A stretch of 64,000 bases of DNA from Aestuariivirga litoralis (GCF_003234965.1 NZ_QKVK01000005.1:124001-188000), one strand, 5' to 3'; positions 1-8,991 are shown, counted from the stretch's first letter. Numbers and translations: made by a program. Notes: generated by a model from the sequence alone, not told the origin.

Positions 1-548
1 CGGGCCGCGATGTGCTCGAACACGAAGCGGCGCATCGCCTGGCGCAGTTCCGCATCGAGCTTGTTGAAGGGCTCGTCCAGCAGCATGGCCCGGGGCTCCG
101 CCACCAGGGCGCGCATGAGCGCCACGCGGGCGCGCTGGCCGCCCGACAGCGTGTGCGGCGGCCGGTCACCGAAGCCCGGCAGCTCCGCTTCGGCCAGCGC
201 GGCGTCGACCTTCGCCAGCCGCTCCGCACGGGCCCCGCGCGGCATGCCGAAGAGCAGGTTCTCCGCCACGGTGAGATGCGGGAAGAGCAGGTCGTCCTGG
301 AACAGCCGCCCGATGTGCCGCGCCTCGGGCGGCAGGCCGCCGAGGGCCGCGCCGTCGAGGCTCACGCCGCCCGCGGCGGTGAAGAGCGGGTCGAGGTCGC
401 CTGCGATGAAGGACAGCAGCGTCGACTTGCCGGAGCCGCTGCCGCCCATCAGCGTCACCGTTTCGCCGGGCGCCACGGTGAGCGACAGGGGCTGGATCAA
501 GCTCCAGTCTCCGAGGCGGATCGACACCTGCTCCAGCCTCAGCGCCAT
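1..548 (-). CDS. ynjD: ABC transporter ATPase, YnjD type (partial)
   Basis: This is the ATP-hydrolysing subunit of an ABC importer, cut by the left window edge, so about 182 N-terminal residues are visible. Reading the minus strand from the ATG at 548 gives a Walker A motif GGSGSGKST near residue 37, a Q-loop region (RLFQDDLLF), the signature LSGGQRAR and a Walker B ending LLDEPF. Its start lies inside the end of the permease gene (10-nt overlap), so the two are translationally coupled. The order binding protein, double-length permease, ATPase is that of the poorly characterised YnjBCD family, whose substrate is not established; thiamine and iron importers are the nearest alternatives. ATPase identity is certain and the YnjD assignment rests mainly on its neighbours. 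Confidence 0.85.
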   Translation of the reverse strand, partial: MALRLEQVSIRLGDWSLIQPLSLTVAPGETVTLMGGSGSGKSTLLSFIAGDLDPLFTAAGGVSLDGAALGGLPPEARHIGRLFQDDLLFPHLTVAENLLFGMPRGARAERLAKVDAALAEAELPGFGDRPPHTLSGGQRARVALMRALVAEPRAMLLDEPFNKLDAELRQAMRRFVFEHIAA

Positions 549-2137
549 CGGGGCCTCCCCAGCAGGGCAGCGGCGAGGAAGGCGATGAGCGGCGGCGCGG
601 CCAGCGCCAGTGCGAAGGCGGCGGTGAGGGCGCGGTTGCCGCCAGCGGCGAGCGTCACCGCCTCCATCGGCAGCGTGCTGAAGCGTCCCGCGGCGATGAG
701 TTGTGCGGGCACGTATTGCGCGATCGACACGGCGAAGCCGATGGCGGCCGCCGTGAGCAGCGGCGCCTTCAGCAGCGGCAGCTTCACGGCGAGCAGCGCG
801 CGCATGCGGGACGCGGAGAGGGCGCGTCCCGCCGCCACGTAACGCCCGTCGAAGCTGCGCCAGGGCCCTGCGAGCACGATCAGCACATAGGCGGCAACCG
901 GTGTGAGATGCGCGAGGAATAGCCCGGCCAGCGTGCCGGTGAGGCCCAGCGGCAGGAACAGCCGGTATTGCCCGCCGGCACTCGCCATCTGCGGCAGGGC
1001 GAGGGCGACGAGCGCGAGGCCGATCACCCAGCGGTCACGCGACGGCGCCTGCGTTTCGAACCACATCATGGCCAGCATGACGGCCGTGATGGCGGCGGCG
1101 AGTGACAGCGTGAGGCTCAGCCACAGGGGCGCTGCCGTCACCTTCATCCAGGCCGCGCCATCCGCTGCTGGCGGCAGCAGCGCAGGGTAGGGCCAGCGCG
1201 GCGCCAGGGAGAGGATGACCAGCACCACCATCGCGAGGACGAGAATGGCAAGTGCAAAGGCCCCGACAAGCGCAGCGAGGCCGCGGGGTGCGCGCAGTGA
1301 TGACGGACCCACGGTAAGAAGCCGGTGCAGCGGGCCATGGGCCTGCCGCAGCACCAGCGCCACGCCGCCCAGCAGCAGCGCGAGCGCGGCGGTGAGCAGC
1401 AGCACCATGGCGAGGCCCATGCCATTCATGGCCGTGTCCACGTCGTTGAGTGCATGCCAGATCACCACGGCCAGCGTCGGCGGCTGCGTCGGCCCCAGCA
1501 CCAGCGCCATGTCCACCACCGTGGCGCCATAGACGAAGACGATCACCAGCGGCCAGCGCAAGTCCTTGAGCAGCGGCGGCAGCACCACGCGCAGGAAGGC
1601 GGAGCCCGGCGAATGGCCGAGGCTCGCTGCCGCGCGGCAGGCCTGCCGCAGCCGCAGCGCCGCGTCACCGCGTGACAGGATGCCGAGCCCGGCGGTGAGC
1701 AGGAAGGGCAGCTCCTTCAGGGCAAGGGCCAGCGACAGGGTCAGCCCCCAGGGGTCCTGGACCGTCACCCATTGCGGCGGCGCCTCGCCCCCGATGACGA
1801 GCCGCGCCAGCAACCCCGATGGCATGACGAGGAAGCCGAAGCCGATCGCGAAGGCGAGGTGCGGAATGGCGAGGCCCGCGGCCGCGAGGGATTGCAGGCT
1901 GTACCAGAGCCGGCTGCGGTAGAGCCCGGCGAGCAGCGTCAGCGTGAGGGCCAGCGCGAGAAGGGTGGAGATGGCCCCGGTGCCGAGCGACAGGGCGAGC
2001 GCCGGCCACAGCTGCGGATGCGCCAGCGCCATGCGCCAGGCCTCACTGTCGCCTGCTGCGGGCAGCAGCATCGCGAGGCCTGCAAGCAGCGGCAGCGCCC
2101 AGAACAGCAGCAGCGGTGCGGCACCTAGTCTCGTCAT
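539..2137 (-). CDS. ynjC: ABC transporter permease, fused double-domain, YnjC type
   Basis: A 532-residue, very hydrophobic protein with two homologous permease halves, as in YnjC and the related ThiP and FbpB proteins. About a dozen hydrophobic stretches can be seen, with a connecting region around residues 265-290. It would form the inner-membrane channel of the importer, and because both halves are fused a single gene provides the dimer. The ATG at 2137 overlaps the stop of the upstream binding-protein gene in an ATGA arrangement. The stop runs past the ATPase start. I see no truncation. Function as an ABC permease is secure; the substrate is unknown. Confidence 0.85.
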   Translation of the reverse strand: MTRLGAAPLLLFWALPLLAGLAMLLPAAGDSEAWRMALAHPQLWPALALSLGTGAISTLLALALTLTLLAGLYRSRLWYSLQSLAAAGLAIPHLAFAIGFGFLVMPSGLLARLVIGGEAPPQWVTVQDPWGLTLSLALALKELPFLLTAGLGILSRGDAALRLRQACRAAASLGHSPGSAFLRVVLPPLLKDLRWPLVIVFVYGATVVDMALVLGPTQPPTLAVVIWHALNDVDTAMNGMGLAMVLLLTAALALLLGGVALVLRQAHGPLHRLLTVGPSSLRAPRGLAALVGAFALAILVLAMVVLVILSLAPRWPYPALLPPAADGAAWMKVTAAPLWLSLTLSLAAAITAVMLAMMWFETQAPSRDRWVIGLALVALALPQMASAGGQYRLFLPLGLTGTLAGLFLAHLTPVAAYVLIVLAGPWRSFDGRYVAAGRALSASRMRALLAVKLPLLKAPLLTAAAIGFAVSIAQYVPAQLIAAGRFSTLPMEAVTLAAGGNRALTAAFALALAAPPLIAFLAAALLGRPRWR

Positions 2138-3327
2138 GCGCCGTAGCGTTCGAGCCAGGCCGCCTCGAGCAGCGGCACCCAGCTGCCATGCGGCTCGGGG
2201 ATGGTGCGGGCGGGGTCCTTCACGGCACCCGGCGCATCACCGCCGGTGAACAGCGCGCGCTGCGCGGGCGTCAGCTTGTCCATGTCGAGCACGGTGGGGT
2301 CGCCCCAGATCTTGAGATCCGCCTTGCGCGCCTGGGCTTCGGGCGAGAGCAGGAAATCCGCCACCACCTGTGCGGCCGCCTTTGAATTCGAGTTGATCGG
2401 GATCGCCACGAAATGCGAGTTGCCGATGCTGCCGCCGCGGTTCTGCCAGGCAATGGTCGTGTCGGGCAGCGTGCCGGCGGAGACGAGGTTTGCCGCCTCG
2501 TTGGGGTTGAAGGTGAGGCCCATCAGCAATTCGCCGTCGGAGAGCATCTGCGTCACCTGCGCCTGGGTCGGCGGGAACTGCTTGCCCTCGCGCCACAGAT
2601 AGGGGTGAAGCTGATCAAGGAACTCGAACAGCGGCTGCGTGGCCTCGGTGAAGGTGTCCTTGTCGATGGCGAGCGGCAGCAGCGCGCGGTCATCGATGGT
2701 CTCCACCAGCGCCTGCTTGACGAAGGTGGTGCCATGGAAATCGGGCGGTGCCGGATAGGTGATGCGGCCCGGTTCGTCGCGCGCCAGGTCGAGCAGCTCC
2801 AGCATCGACATGGGTGGCGTGTCGAGCTTCGCGCCGTCGGCGAAGAAGGTGAGCTGCGCCATGCCCCAGGGCGATTCGAGCCCCTCGGTGCCCTCGGCGA
2901 AATCGACGAGTGTCGTCGGCTTGCCGTCGGTGTCGACCAGCGCGAAATTGGGGAGGTCACCGGTGAAGGGGCCGAAGAGCAGCTGCTCCTCCTTCATCAC
3001 GTGGAAGTTCTGGCCATTGATCCAGATGAGATCGACACTGCCTTGCCTGCCCGCCTTCACCTCGTCGCGCACCCGGCGCACGGCTTCCCCCGTGTCGCTG
3101 AGCTTCACATGCTCGAGGGTGATGCCATGACGCGTGGCGAGTTCACCCGCCGCCCAGGCGATATAGTCATTGACCTGCGGCGAGCCGGCCCAGGCATTGA
3201 AATAGACAGTCTGGCCCCTGGCCTGCTTCTCGATGTCGTCCCAGCTCTCCTCGGCGCGGGCAGGCGAGAGAAAGGGCGTCAGCGCCAAGAGGCTCGCGAA
3301 GCCGCGGCGGGTGAATGTCAGGGGCAT
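2134..3327 (-). CDS. ynjB: ABC transporter periplasmic binding protein, YnjB type
   Basis: Periplasmic solute-binding subunit of the importer, about 397 residues. The chosen ATG at 3327 gives an N-terminus MPLTFTRRGFASLLAL, which looks like a twin-arginine export signal, with cleavage likely after SPARA. An upstream in-frame start at 3354 would bury the signal behind nine extra residues and is less likely. The mature part (TVYFNAWAGSPQVNDYIAW and onwards) resembles the iron/thiamine/spermidine class of binding proteins and the COG4134 YnjB group. A Tat signal would imply folding, possibly with a bound factor, before export. First gene of the three-gene operon; no adjacent regulator is visible. 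Confidence 0.8.
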   Translation of the reverse strand: MPLTFTRRGFASLLALTPFLSPARAEESWDDIEKQARGQTVYFNAWAGSPQVNDYIAWAAGELATRHGITLEHVKLSDTGEAVRRVRDEVKAGRQGSVDLIWINGQNFHVMKEEQLLFGPFTGDLPNFALVDTDGKPTTLVDFAEGTEGLESPWGMAQLTFFADGAKLDTPPMSMLELLDLARDEPGRITYPAPPDFHGTTFVKQALVETIDDRALLPLAIDKDTFTEATQPLFEFLDQLHPYLWREGKQFPPTQAQVTQMLSDGELLMGLTFNPNEAANLVSAGTLPDTTIAWQNRGGSIGNSHFVAIPINSNSKAAAQVVADFLLSPEAQARKADLKIWGDPTVLDMDKLTPAQRALFTGGDAPGAVKDPARTIPEPHGSWVPLLEAAWLERYGA

Positions 3328-3422
3328 GGGTCCGTCTCCGTCTGCAACCCTCATAAGGGGGTGGAGCGGAAAAGAAAATCAGCTTGGCGTGAAGGAACCA
3401 GCAGGGATCATCTTTCTCGAAG

Positions 3423-3510
3423 ATCGTCATCCCGGCGAAAGCCGGGACCCAGCTTTCTGTCCGCTGGGTTACTGCCCGAAGCTGGGCCCCAGCTTTCGCT
3501 GGGGTGACGG
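3423..3510. repeat. Paired inverted intergenic repeat (CGTCAYCCC type)
   Basis: Two units of about 29 bp face each other. The left arm reads CGTCATCCCGGCGAAAGCCG and continues GGACCCAGC. The right arm, read on the minus strand, is CGTCACCCCAGCGAAAGCTG and continues GGGCCCAGC. They differ at only a few positions, and each arm can also fold by itself (CCCGGC-GAAA-GCCGGG). The element lies between the ynjBCD operon promoter side and the end of the CRTAC1-type gene. It probably acts as a terminator for neither strand specifically but can form a long hairpin. It is distinct from the 80-bp family elsewhere in the window. Confidence 0.75.
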
Positions 3511-3512
3511 GA

Positions 3513-5111
3513 CTAACGGTTGGGCGTCCACGCCTCGGCCGCGGCCTTCGCCTTGTCCAGCACCGCGAAGCCATTGGCGTCGACTGTCATCGGTTTCCCC
3601 CAGTCCTCGCCCGGCCAGCGCACACGGACCTCGGCCTGCTTCGCATCGCCGATGCCGAAATGCACCCAGCCGGACTGGCCGGAGACATGGCCGCCGCCGG
3701 ACACGACTTCCCGCGCCTGGCGGCCCAGCTCCGTCTTCACCTCGACCATCGCGCCGATGGCATTCACGTTGCCGCCGGGCTGCTGCAGCTTCACCTCGAT
3801 CCAGTTGCCCGCCCCCGGCGTCACGTTGCGCCAGAGCTGTGTGGGCGCATAGCGGTTGACCACCAGCAGGTCGACGAGGCCATCGAGGTTGAAGTCGGTG
3901 AGCACGCCGCCGCGCGCCGTCTCGGTCGAGGCGACGCCCGCCTTGTCCGCCATCTCGATGAACGTGCCGTCTCGTGCCTGGACGAGCAGGTTGTTCGGAT
4001 CCTTCATCGCGAAGTCCGGCATCTCGGAGACATTGCCCTTGGCGATGAAGATATCCGCAAGGCCATCATTGTTCACGTCCTGGAAATCGATGTGCCAGGC
4101 GGTGGAGGGCTTGAGGTCGTCGCCGGTGAAGGGCCGGTGCGCGGTGACGCCTTTCGGCCAGGCCACGTCCTTGAACGTCGGCTTGGCCGCGCCGCCATCC
4201 TTGGGCGGCTCCTTCAGCGTCTGCAGCTTGTTGTCGGCCATCGAGGTGATGGCATATTCCTGGTAGCCGTCGCCATCGAGGTCGTAGCCGGCGATCCCCA
4301 TGCCCCAGATGCGCAGATAGGCCCAGCCGTCCTCCTTGGTGTAGAGCTTCGGTGGTTGGCCCGGCCGGACTTGCCACATCTGCTCCTGACCGCCCTCGTA
4401 ATACTCGCGGTCATTTGCCATGCGCAGGTCGGCGGTGCCGGAATTGTTCCAGTCGGTGAACAGCATGGAGAGCGGGCAGTAGCTGGGCGTCAGCGCGACC
4501 GGCGCATCGAAGCCTTTGGCGCCGGGCTTCGGCCGCTGCATCACGTTGGGCGTGCAGGAGCCCCAGGGTTCGAGTTCCTGGGCGCGGTCGATGTAGTTGC
4601 CGATGGCGATGGTGGGCCACTGATTGCCCTTCTCCCAGGTCGCGGCATAGGCGGTGGACCAGCCGTCGCCGCCCGCGAAGCCCCAGTCCTCGTTGGCGCG
4701 GGTGAACTGGCAATCGCCCTTGCCCTTCATCACGATGTTCTCGCCCACGCGCAGCACCACCACATCCATGATGCCGTCGCCATCGATGTCGATGGGATAG
4801 GCGCCGGTCATGGCGTCGAACTCGAGGCCGCTCTGCTGCTTCGCGAATGTGAGCGCGCCACCCCTGGCGCTCCTGTTGACATAGAAGGCCGCGGGCATCT
4901 CGCCGCCGGCGATCAGCACGTCCTCGAAGCCGTCCCCGTTGCAGTCGAAGGCAGCGGCACCGCCGCCCACCATGTATTGCCACTGGCCGGTATAGACGCT
5001 GTCGATGCCGGAGGTCTTCGTCTCCTCGGTGAAGGCGGGCACGACCGGCGTGTCCGCCGCATGGGCCTGCCCCGCCGCGAGCATCAGCAGGGCAAGGGCA
5101 GCCCGCCTCAT
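3513..5111 (-). CDS. FG-GAP/ASPIC-UnbV repeat protein, CRTAC1 family
   Basis: An exported 532-residue protein. The ATG at 5111 gives the signal peptide MRRAALALLMLAAGQAHA, and it overlaps the stop of the upstream gene (ATGA). The body carries repeated calcium-binding FG-GAP style loops such as DCNGDGFED, DIDGDGIMD, DLDGDGYQE, DVNNDGLAD and DFNLDGLVD, which predict a beta-propeller. The C-terminal part (NWIEVKLQQPGGNVNAIGA ... SGQSGWVHFGIGDA) matches the ASPIC/UnbV module. No catalytic residues are evident, so a binding or scaffold role outside the cytoplasm is plausible. CRTAC1-like proteins often sit beside PAP2/vanadium-haloperoxidase genes, as here, but their joint role is not established. 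Confidence 0.85.
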   Translation of the reverse strand: MRRAALALLMLAAGQAHAADTPVVPAFTEETKTSGIDSVYTGQWQYMVGGGAAAFDCNGDGFEDVLIAGGEMPAAFYVNRSARGGALTFAKQQSGLEFDAMTGAYPIDIDGDGIMDVVVLRVGENIVMKGKGDCQFTRANEDWGFAGGDGWSTAYAATWEKGNQWPTIAIGNYIDRAQELEPWGSCTPNVMQRPKPGAKGFDAPVALTPSYCPLSMLFTDWNNSGTADLRMANDREYYEGGQEQMWQVRPGQPPKLYTKEDGWAYLRIWGMGIAGYDLDGDGYQEYAITSMADNKLQTLKEPPKDGGAAKPTFKDVAWPKGVTAHRPFTGDDLKPSTAWHIDFQDVNNDGLADIFIAKGNVSEMPDFAMKDPNNLLVQARDGTFIEMADKAGVASTETARGGVLTDFNLDGLVDLLVVNRYAPTQLWRNVTPGAGNWIEVKLQQPGGNVNAIGAMVEVKTELGRQAREVVSGGGHVSGQSGWVHFGIGDAKQAEVRVRWPGEDWGKPMTVDANGFAVLDKAKAAAEAWTPNR

Positions 5112-6430
5112 GCCGCGCTCCGCGTTCGCAGTGCGATGGCGAACTGCGCGATGCAGCGGCCCTGTTCGAGACCCTGCTCGATGGCGGGGCGGAAATGGAT
5201 GCCGCCATACATGCGCGACATGCCGGCCTCGTCCGCGGCGGCCGTGAAGCTCGCGAACTTGCGCTCGCCCAGCCCGTCGCGCACATGGCTGCGGTCGGTG
5301 AAGGCGACGTTGTCGCCATAGATCGACGTCAGCACAGCTGCGGCAGCGCCCGACTCGGTCGAATGCCCGCTCGGATACTCCGGGAACGGAGGCGTGATGA
5401 GGAGCGGTTCCCACTTGGCGTCGATCAGCTTCTTGATGACGGTGACGGGGCGCACGTAGTCATACTGGTACTTGGCGTTCCAGCAGCCGATGAATCCATC
5501 CGCCATGGCAACGCCCAGCCGCATCATCACCTCGGCCGTCTCGTCGAGGCCCGCCTTCTTCTCTGCCAGCAGGTCATGCGCGATGGCGATCCAGTGGCCG
5601 GGCGGCGTGAAGGACAGCATCGGGTCATCCGACCAGAAGCGCGCGATGGCGACCTGTTCAGGCATCAGGCGCATGGTGACGTCATAGACCTCCTTCGCCT
5701 GCGCGTAGAACTCCGATGACGGGTCTTCGCTGTAGGTCGGCGGCGGCGGCAACCCGCAGCTGGCGCCCGACGGCATGGCGAAGCTGCGGTTCTGCCCCCA
5801 TGTCGGCAGCAGCGGAACCTGCTGCTGGCGGATGGCGCTGGTCGGCACCCAGTGGCCGGGCTCCTTCGACACATCGTAAGCCATGGGAAAGCCCATGTTC
5901 TCGATCACCGCGCCGCCATCATCCTTGGACCAGTCGATGATCGCCGCCTTCAGCGTCTCGCCATAGGCGAGGCTCGCCTCCACCACGTCACCGGGAAGCC
6001 CCTGCAGCGCCGCGCCCTTCAGCTTCTTCTCGGCCGCAGCCATGACGCGCTGGCCGGTTGGGCCCGTATTGCCGAAGAAGGTCTTGACGGCGGAGGCCAT
6101 CACGCAATGGGTGATGACGGCATCGCTGTAGCGCTTGGCGGGATCGCGCGGCGGCAGGGCCTTCAACCCGTTGAGCTGGCCTTCGAGCGAGACGAGCGAA
6201 GTGGAGCCCGAGGCCACCGCCTGGTAGGCGGCGACACCGAGATAGGCGAAGGCGCGGCTGGCCACGGGCGGTGAATAGGTGGCGGTGTGGCGCACCAGCA
6301 TCAGCACCACCTTGTACCATTGCCGCAGGATCGCGCCGCCATTGTCCTCCGCCAGGGCGAGGCGCCCGGAAAGGCCCAGCAGCGCGGCGGCAGCCACGCC
6401 TTTCAAAGCACTGCGGCGGGTCATCATCAT
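5108..6430 (-). CDS. Vanadium-dependent haloperoxidase-like PAP2 superfamily protein
   Basis: A 440-residue exported protein. The start at 6430 (three consecutive ATGs) gives MMMTRRSALKG, a Tat-type signal ending near ALA27. The full phosphate/vanadate-binding signature is present: K320 with R327-P328 (KX6RP), P353-S354-G355-H356, and S405-R406 with H412 (SRX5H). These are the residues that bind vanadate in haloperoxidases or phosphate in acid phosphatases. The length and context favour the bacterial vanadium-haloperoxidase-like group, but sequence alone cannot separate peroxidase from phosphatase activity. The gene is translationally coupled on both sides (ATGA with the ROK gene before it and the CRTAC1-type gene after it). 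Confidence 0.87.
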   Translation of the reverse strand: MMMTRRSALKGVAAAALLGLSGRLALAEDNGGAILRQWYKVVLMLVRHTATYSPPVASRAFAYLGVAAYQAVASGSTSLVSLEGQLNGLKALPPRDPAKRYSDAVITHCVMASAVKTFFGNTGPTGQRVMAAAEKKLKGAALQGLPGDVVEASLAYGETLKAAIIDWSKDDGGAVIENMGFPMAYDVSKEPGHWVPTSAIRQQQVPLLPTWGQNRSFAMPSGASCGLPPPPTYSEDPSSEFYAQAKEVYDVTMRLMPEQVAIARFWSDDPMLSFTPPGHWIAIAHDLLAEKKAGLDETAEVMMRLGVAMADGFIGCWNAKYQYDYVRPVTVIKKLIDAKWEPLLITPPFPEYPSGHSTESGAAAAVLTSIYGDNVAFTDRSHVRDGLGERKFASFTAAADEAGMSRMYGGIHFRPAIEQGLEQGRCIAQFAIALRTRSAA

Positions 6431-7683
6431 GCGACGGTCTCCAGTTCGCGGCCCTTCTTCAGGGGTCCATGTGCAAAGATCTCGCGGTCGACGTGGCGCA
6501 GCGCCCGGTCGATCGTGCCCTTGATGATCATGTCGGTGTCGATCGGCACCACCTCGATCTCGACGGTGCGGCGAAGCTCGTCGACGACACCCTGCTCCAG
6601 CGCGCGCTCGAGATGCGGGCGGATCAGCGGCATGGCGCGGGTGCCGGGCCCCGCCAGCACGATGCGCGCCGGCGTGAGGATGGCGATGAGGCGGGCAAGC
6701 CCGAAGCCCAGCGCCTCGCCGGCCTTGGCATAGGCCGAGACCGCGGCGGGCTCGCCGCGATGCGCCGCGGCCTCCAGCGCCAGCATGTCGTCCGGCGGAA
6801 TGGCGTTGGACGAGGGCGGCTGCGTGGCGGCATGGCCCGAGGCCCAGCGCAGAAGGCTGTAATCCGCCACATAGGCCTCGACGCAGCCGCGGCGGCCGCA
6901 CCGGCACAGCGGGCCGTCCGGCAGGTGGTTCATGTGGCCGAACTCGGCGGCAGCCCCGGTGGGCCCGTGATAGACTTGGCCGTTGATGATGAGGCCCATG
7001 CCCACGCCCCAGCCCATGAAGACCACGGCCGCGGTGCCTCCGTAGCGCTTGCGGTCGCTGCCGATCAGCCCCTCGGCGATCATGTTGGCGTCATTGGCCA
7101 CCCGGCAGGCAATGCCAAGGCGCTCTTCGATCGCCGCCGCCACCGAGATGTTCCGCCCACGGAAGGCCGGGCTCCACACCACCGTGCCGGCCTGCGAATC
7201 GGCCACGCCCTGCACCGCGATGCCGACCCGGGCCACGCGCCGCGTGGGGACGCGCGCCTTGGTGAGCAGCGCCGTGATCTCGTCCGCCACCAGCTTGCCG
7301 AAGGCGGCCGAGTCGGCGTCATGGGTGGCGCTGCGCGAGGTGCGGCGCGCCAGGATGGCGCCGCGCGCGTCTGCCAGCGCCAGTTCAAGGCCGTCGATCG
7401 ACACCTTCACGGCCACCACATTGGCGCCCTTCGGGTTGAAGTCGATCTGCGTCGTCGGCCGGCCGCGGCGCTGCGGGCCCTCGGCGGCGGTATGGGGCGT
7501 ATGCGCCTCCTCCAGGATGCCGTCGCCAATCAGCTGCGAGGAGATCGAGGTGATCGAGGCGGGGGAAAGCCCGGTGTGGCGGCCCATGTCGACCCGCGCC
7601 ATGGCGCCATGCTGGCGCAGCGCCTCGAGCAGCAGGAGACGGTTCTGCCGGCGCACGAGGTCGCTGTCGGCCTTCTCCCGCAT
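6427..7683 (-). CDS. ROK family transcriptional regulator
   Basis: A 418-residue repressor-type ROK protein. Residues 1-75 form an N-terminal winged helix-turn-helix (NRLLLLEALRQHGAMARVDM ... LSPASITSISSQLI). The rest is a sugar-kinase-like fold with the ROK hallmarks: the EFGHMN segment and the zinc motif CRCGRRGCVE. It is divergent from the sugar ABC operon and is probably its local sugar-responsive repressor, since ROK regulators of the XylR/NagC/Mlc type commonly lie next to the importer they control. It is also the first gene of the haloperoxidase/CRTAC1 operon, so those enzymes may share its autoregulation. The effector sugar is not known. Confidence 0.88.
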   Translation of the reverse strand: MREKADSDLVRRQNRLLLLEALRQHGAMARVDMGRHTGLSPASITSISSQLIGDGILEEAHTPHTAAEGPQRRGRPTTQIDFNPKGANVVAVKVSIDGLELALADARGAILARRTSRSATHDADSAAFGKLVADEITALLTKARVPTRRVARVGIAVQGVADSQAGTVVWSPAFRGRNISVAAAIEERLGIACRVANDANMIAEGLIGSDRKRYGGTAAVVFMGWGVGMGLIINGQVYHGPTGAAAEFGHMNHLPDGPLCRCGRRGCVEAYVADYSLLRWASGHAATQPPSSNAIPPDDMLALEAAAHRGEPAAVSAYAKAGEALGFGLARLIAILTPARIVLAGPGTRAMPLIRPHLERALEQGVVDELRRTVEIEVVPIDTDMIIKGTIDRALRHVDREIFAHGPLKKGRELETVA

Positions 7684-7903
7684 GGTCCTCCCTGTTTCGC
7701 ATGTGCAACATTCTTTTGCGTTGCACTATTTTGTTTTGGTTATTTTGCATGTTGACTCCGAACACGGATTGTCGCAACATTTTTTTGGACGCCGAAATAA
7801 AACAACAGATCGTCCATGGCCCAGGAACCCCGTGCGGTGGCGTGACAGCTGCTCCAGGGAGGCGTCCCACGGGAACCATACGGCTTGGAGGAGGACCCAA
7901 CGA
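7684..7903. promoter_or_regulatory. Divergent promoter region with candidate ROK operators
   Basis: This 220-bp gap between the divergent ROK gene and the sugar-importer operon is noticeably AT-rich compared with its surroundings. It holds an inverted repeat TGCAAC-N10-GTTGCA (7704-7709 and 7720-7725) and three copies of the hexamer CAACAT (plus strand at 7706-7711 and 7775-7780, complementary at 7749-7754). Runs of ATTTTG recur around 7727-7746. These are reasonable operator half-sites for the ROK protein, but binding is inference. The importer gene has a strong ribosome-binding site GGAGGA at 7888-7893. Confidence 0.5.
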
Positions 7904-8959
7904 ATGCTTCGCAAGATCCTGACACTGGCGGCCGGCGCTGCGGCGCTCACCGCTGCCAGCCTGGCGACGACCCCGGCCATGGCTGCCGGCAAGAACATCT
8001 GCGTCTCCTGGAAGACCTTCCAGGAAGAGCGCTGGAAGACCGACGAAGCGGCGATCAAGGCCGTGGTGGAAGCGGCCGGCAACAAGTATTTCTCGGCTGA
8101 CGCGCAGGGCTCCGCCGCCAAGCAGCAGGCCGACATCGAAGGCCTGATCACCCAGGGCTGCAACGTCATTCTCGTCGTCGCCTTCGACTCCGACGCCATC
8201 CTGCCGGCCTTCCAGGCCGCGGCTGACGCCGGCGTGAAGATGATCTCCTACGACGTGCTCGTCGAGCATCCCGATGCGCTCTACGTGACCTTCGACAACG
8301 TGGGCGTTGGCCGCCTGATGGCCAAGACCATGCTCGAGAAGGGCAAGCAGGAAGGCAACTTCGCCTTCATCAAGGGCGACAAGGGCGACCCGAACGCCAC
8401 CTTCCTGTTCCAGGGCATCATGGAAGTGCTGAAGCCGAACATCGACGCCGGCAAGATCAAGAACGTCTGTGAAACCTTCACCGACGGCTGGAAGCCGGAT
8501 GCCGCCCAGAAGAACATGGAGCAGTGCCTGACCTCGGTGAACAACAAGGTCGATGCGGTGATCTCCGAGAACGACGGCATGGCCGGCGGCGTCGTTGCCG
8601 CTCTCGAGGCCCAGGGCCTCGCCGGCACCGTGCCGGTCACCGGCCAGGACGGCGACAAGGCCGCCCTGAACCGCGTGGCGCTCGGCACCCAGCTCGTGTC
8701 GGTCTGGAAGGACTCGCGCGTGCTCGGCAAGGCTGCGGCCGAATTTGCCAACATGATCGCCGACGGCAAGGCCAACACCGACATCCCGAATGTCGGCAAG
8801 TTCAACTCCGGCGCCAAGGGCGTCGAGGTGAACGCCGTGCTGATCGCCCCGAACCCGATCACCAAGGCCAACCTGAACGACGTCATCGACGGCGGCTGGG
8901 TGACGAAGGACGAAGTCTGCGCCGGCGTGGCGGCAGGCTCGGTCGACGCGTGCAAGTAA
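7904..8959 (+). CDS. Sugar ABC transporter substrate-binding protein, XylF-like
   Basis: A 351-residue periplasmic sugar-binding protein with signal peptide MLRKILTLAAGAAALTAASL... cleaved after AMA. The mature sequence aligns by eye with the D-xylose-binding protein XylF: NATLF-like and MEVLKPNIDAGKIK segments, followed by DGWKPDAAQKNMEQ, NNKVDAVISENDGMAGG, GQDGDKAALNRVALGTQ and VWKDSRVLGKAAAEFA. The ligand is therefore probably xylose or another pentose/hexose of that class. First gene of an importer operon read away from the ROK regulator. A strong hairpin with T-tail after its stop likely keeps its expression higher than that of the membrane genes. Confidence 0.85.
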   Translation: MLRKILTLAAGAAALTAASLATTPAMAAGKNICVSWKTFQEERWKTDEAAIKAVVEAAGNKYFSADAQGSAAKQQADIEGLITQGCNVILVVAFDSDAILPAFQAAADAGVKMISYDVLVEHPDALYVTFDNVGVGRLMAKTMLEKGKQEGNFAFIKGDKGDPNATFLFQGIMEVLKPNIDAGKIKNVCETFTDGWKPDAAQKNMEQCLTSVNNKVDAVISENDGMAGGVVAALEAQGLAGTVPVTGQDGDKAALNRVALGTQLVSVWKDSRVLGKAAAEFANMIADGKANTDIPNVGKFNSGAKGVEVNAVLIAPNPITKANLNDVIDGGWVTKDEVCAGVAAGSVDACK

Positions 8960-8991
8960 AGGGCTGCACGCCGGGACTGTGACACGACTGG

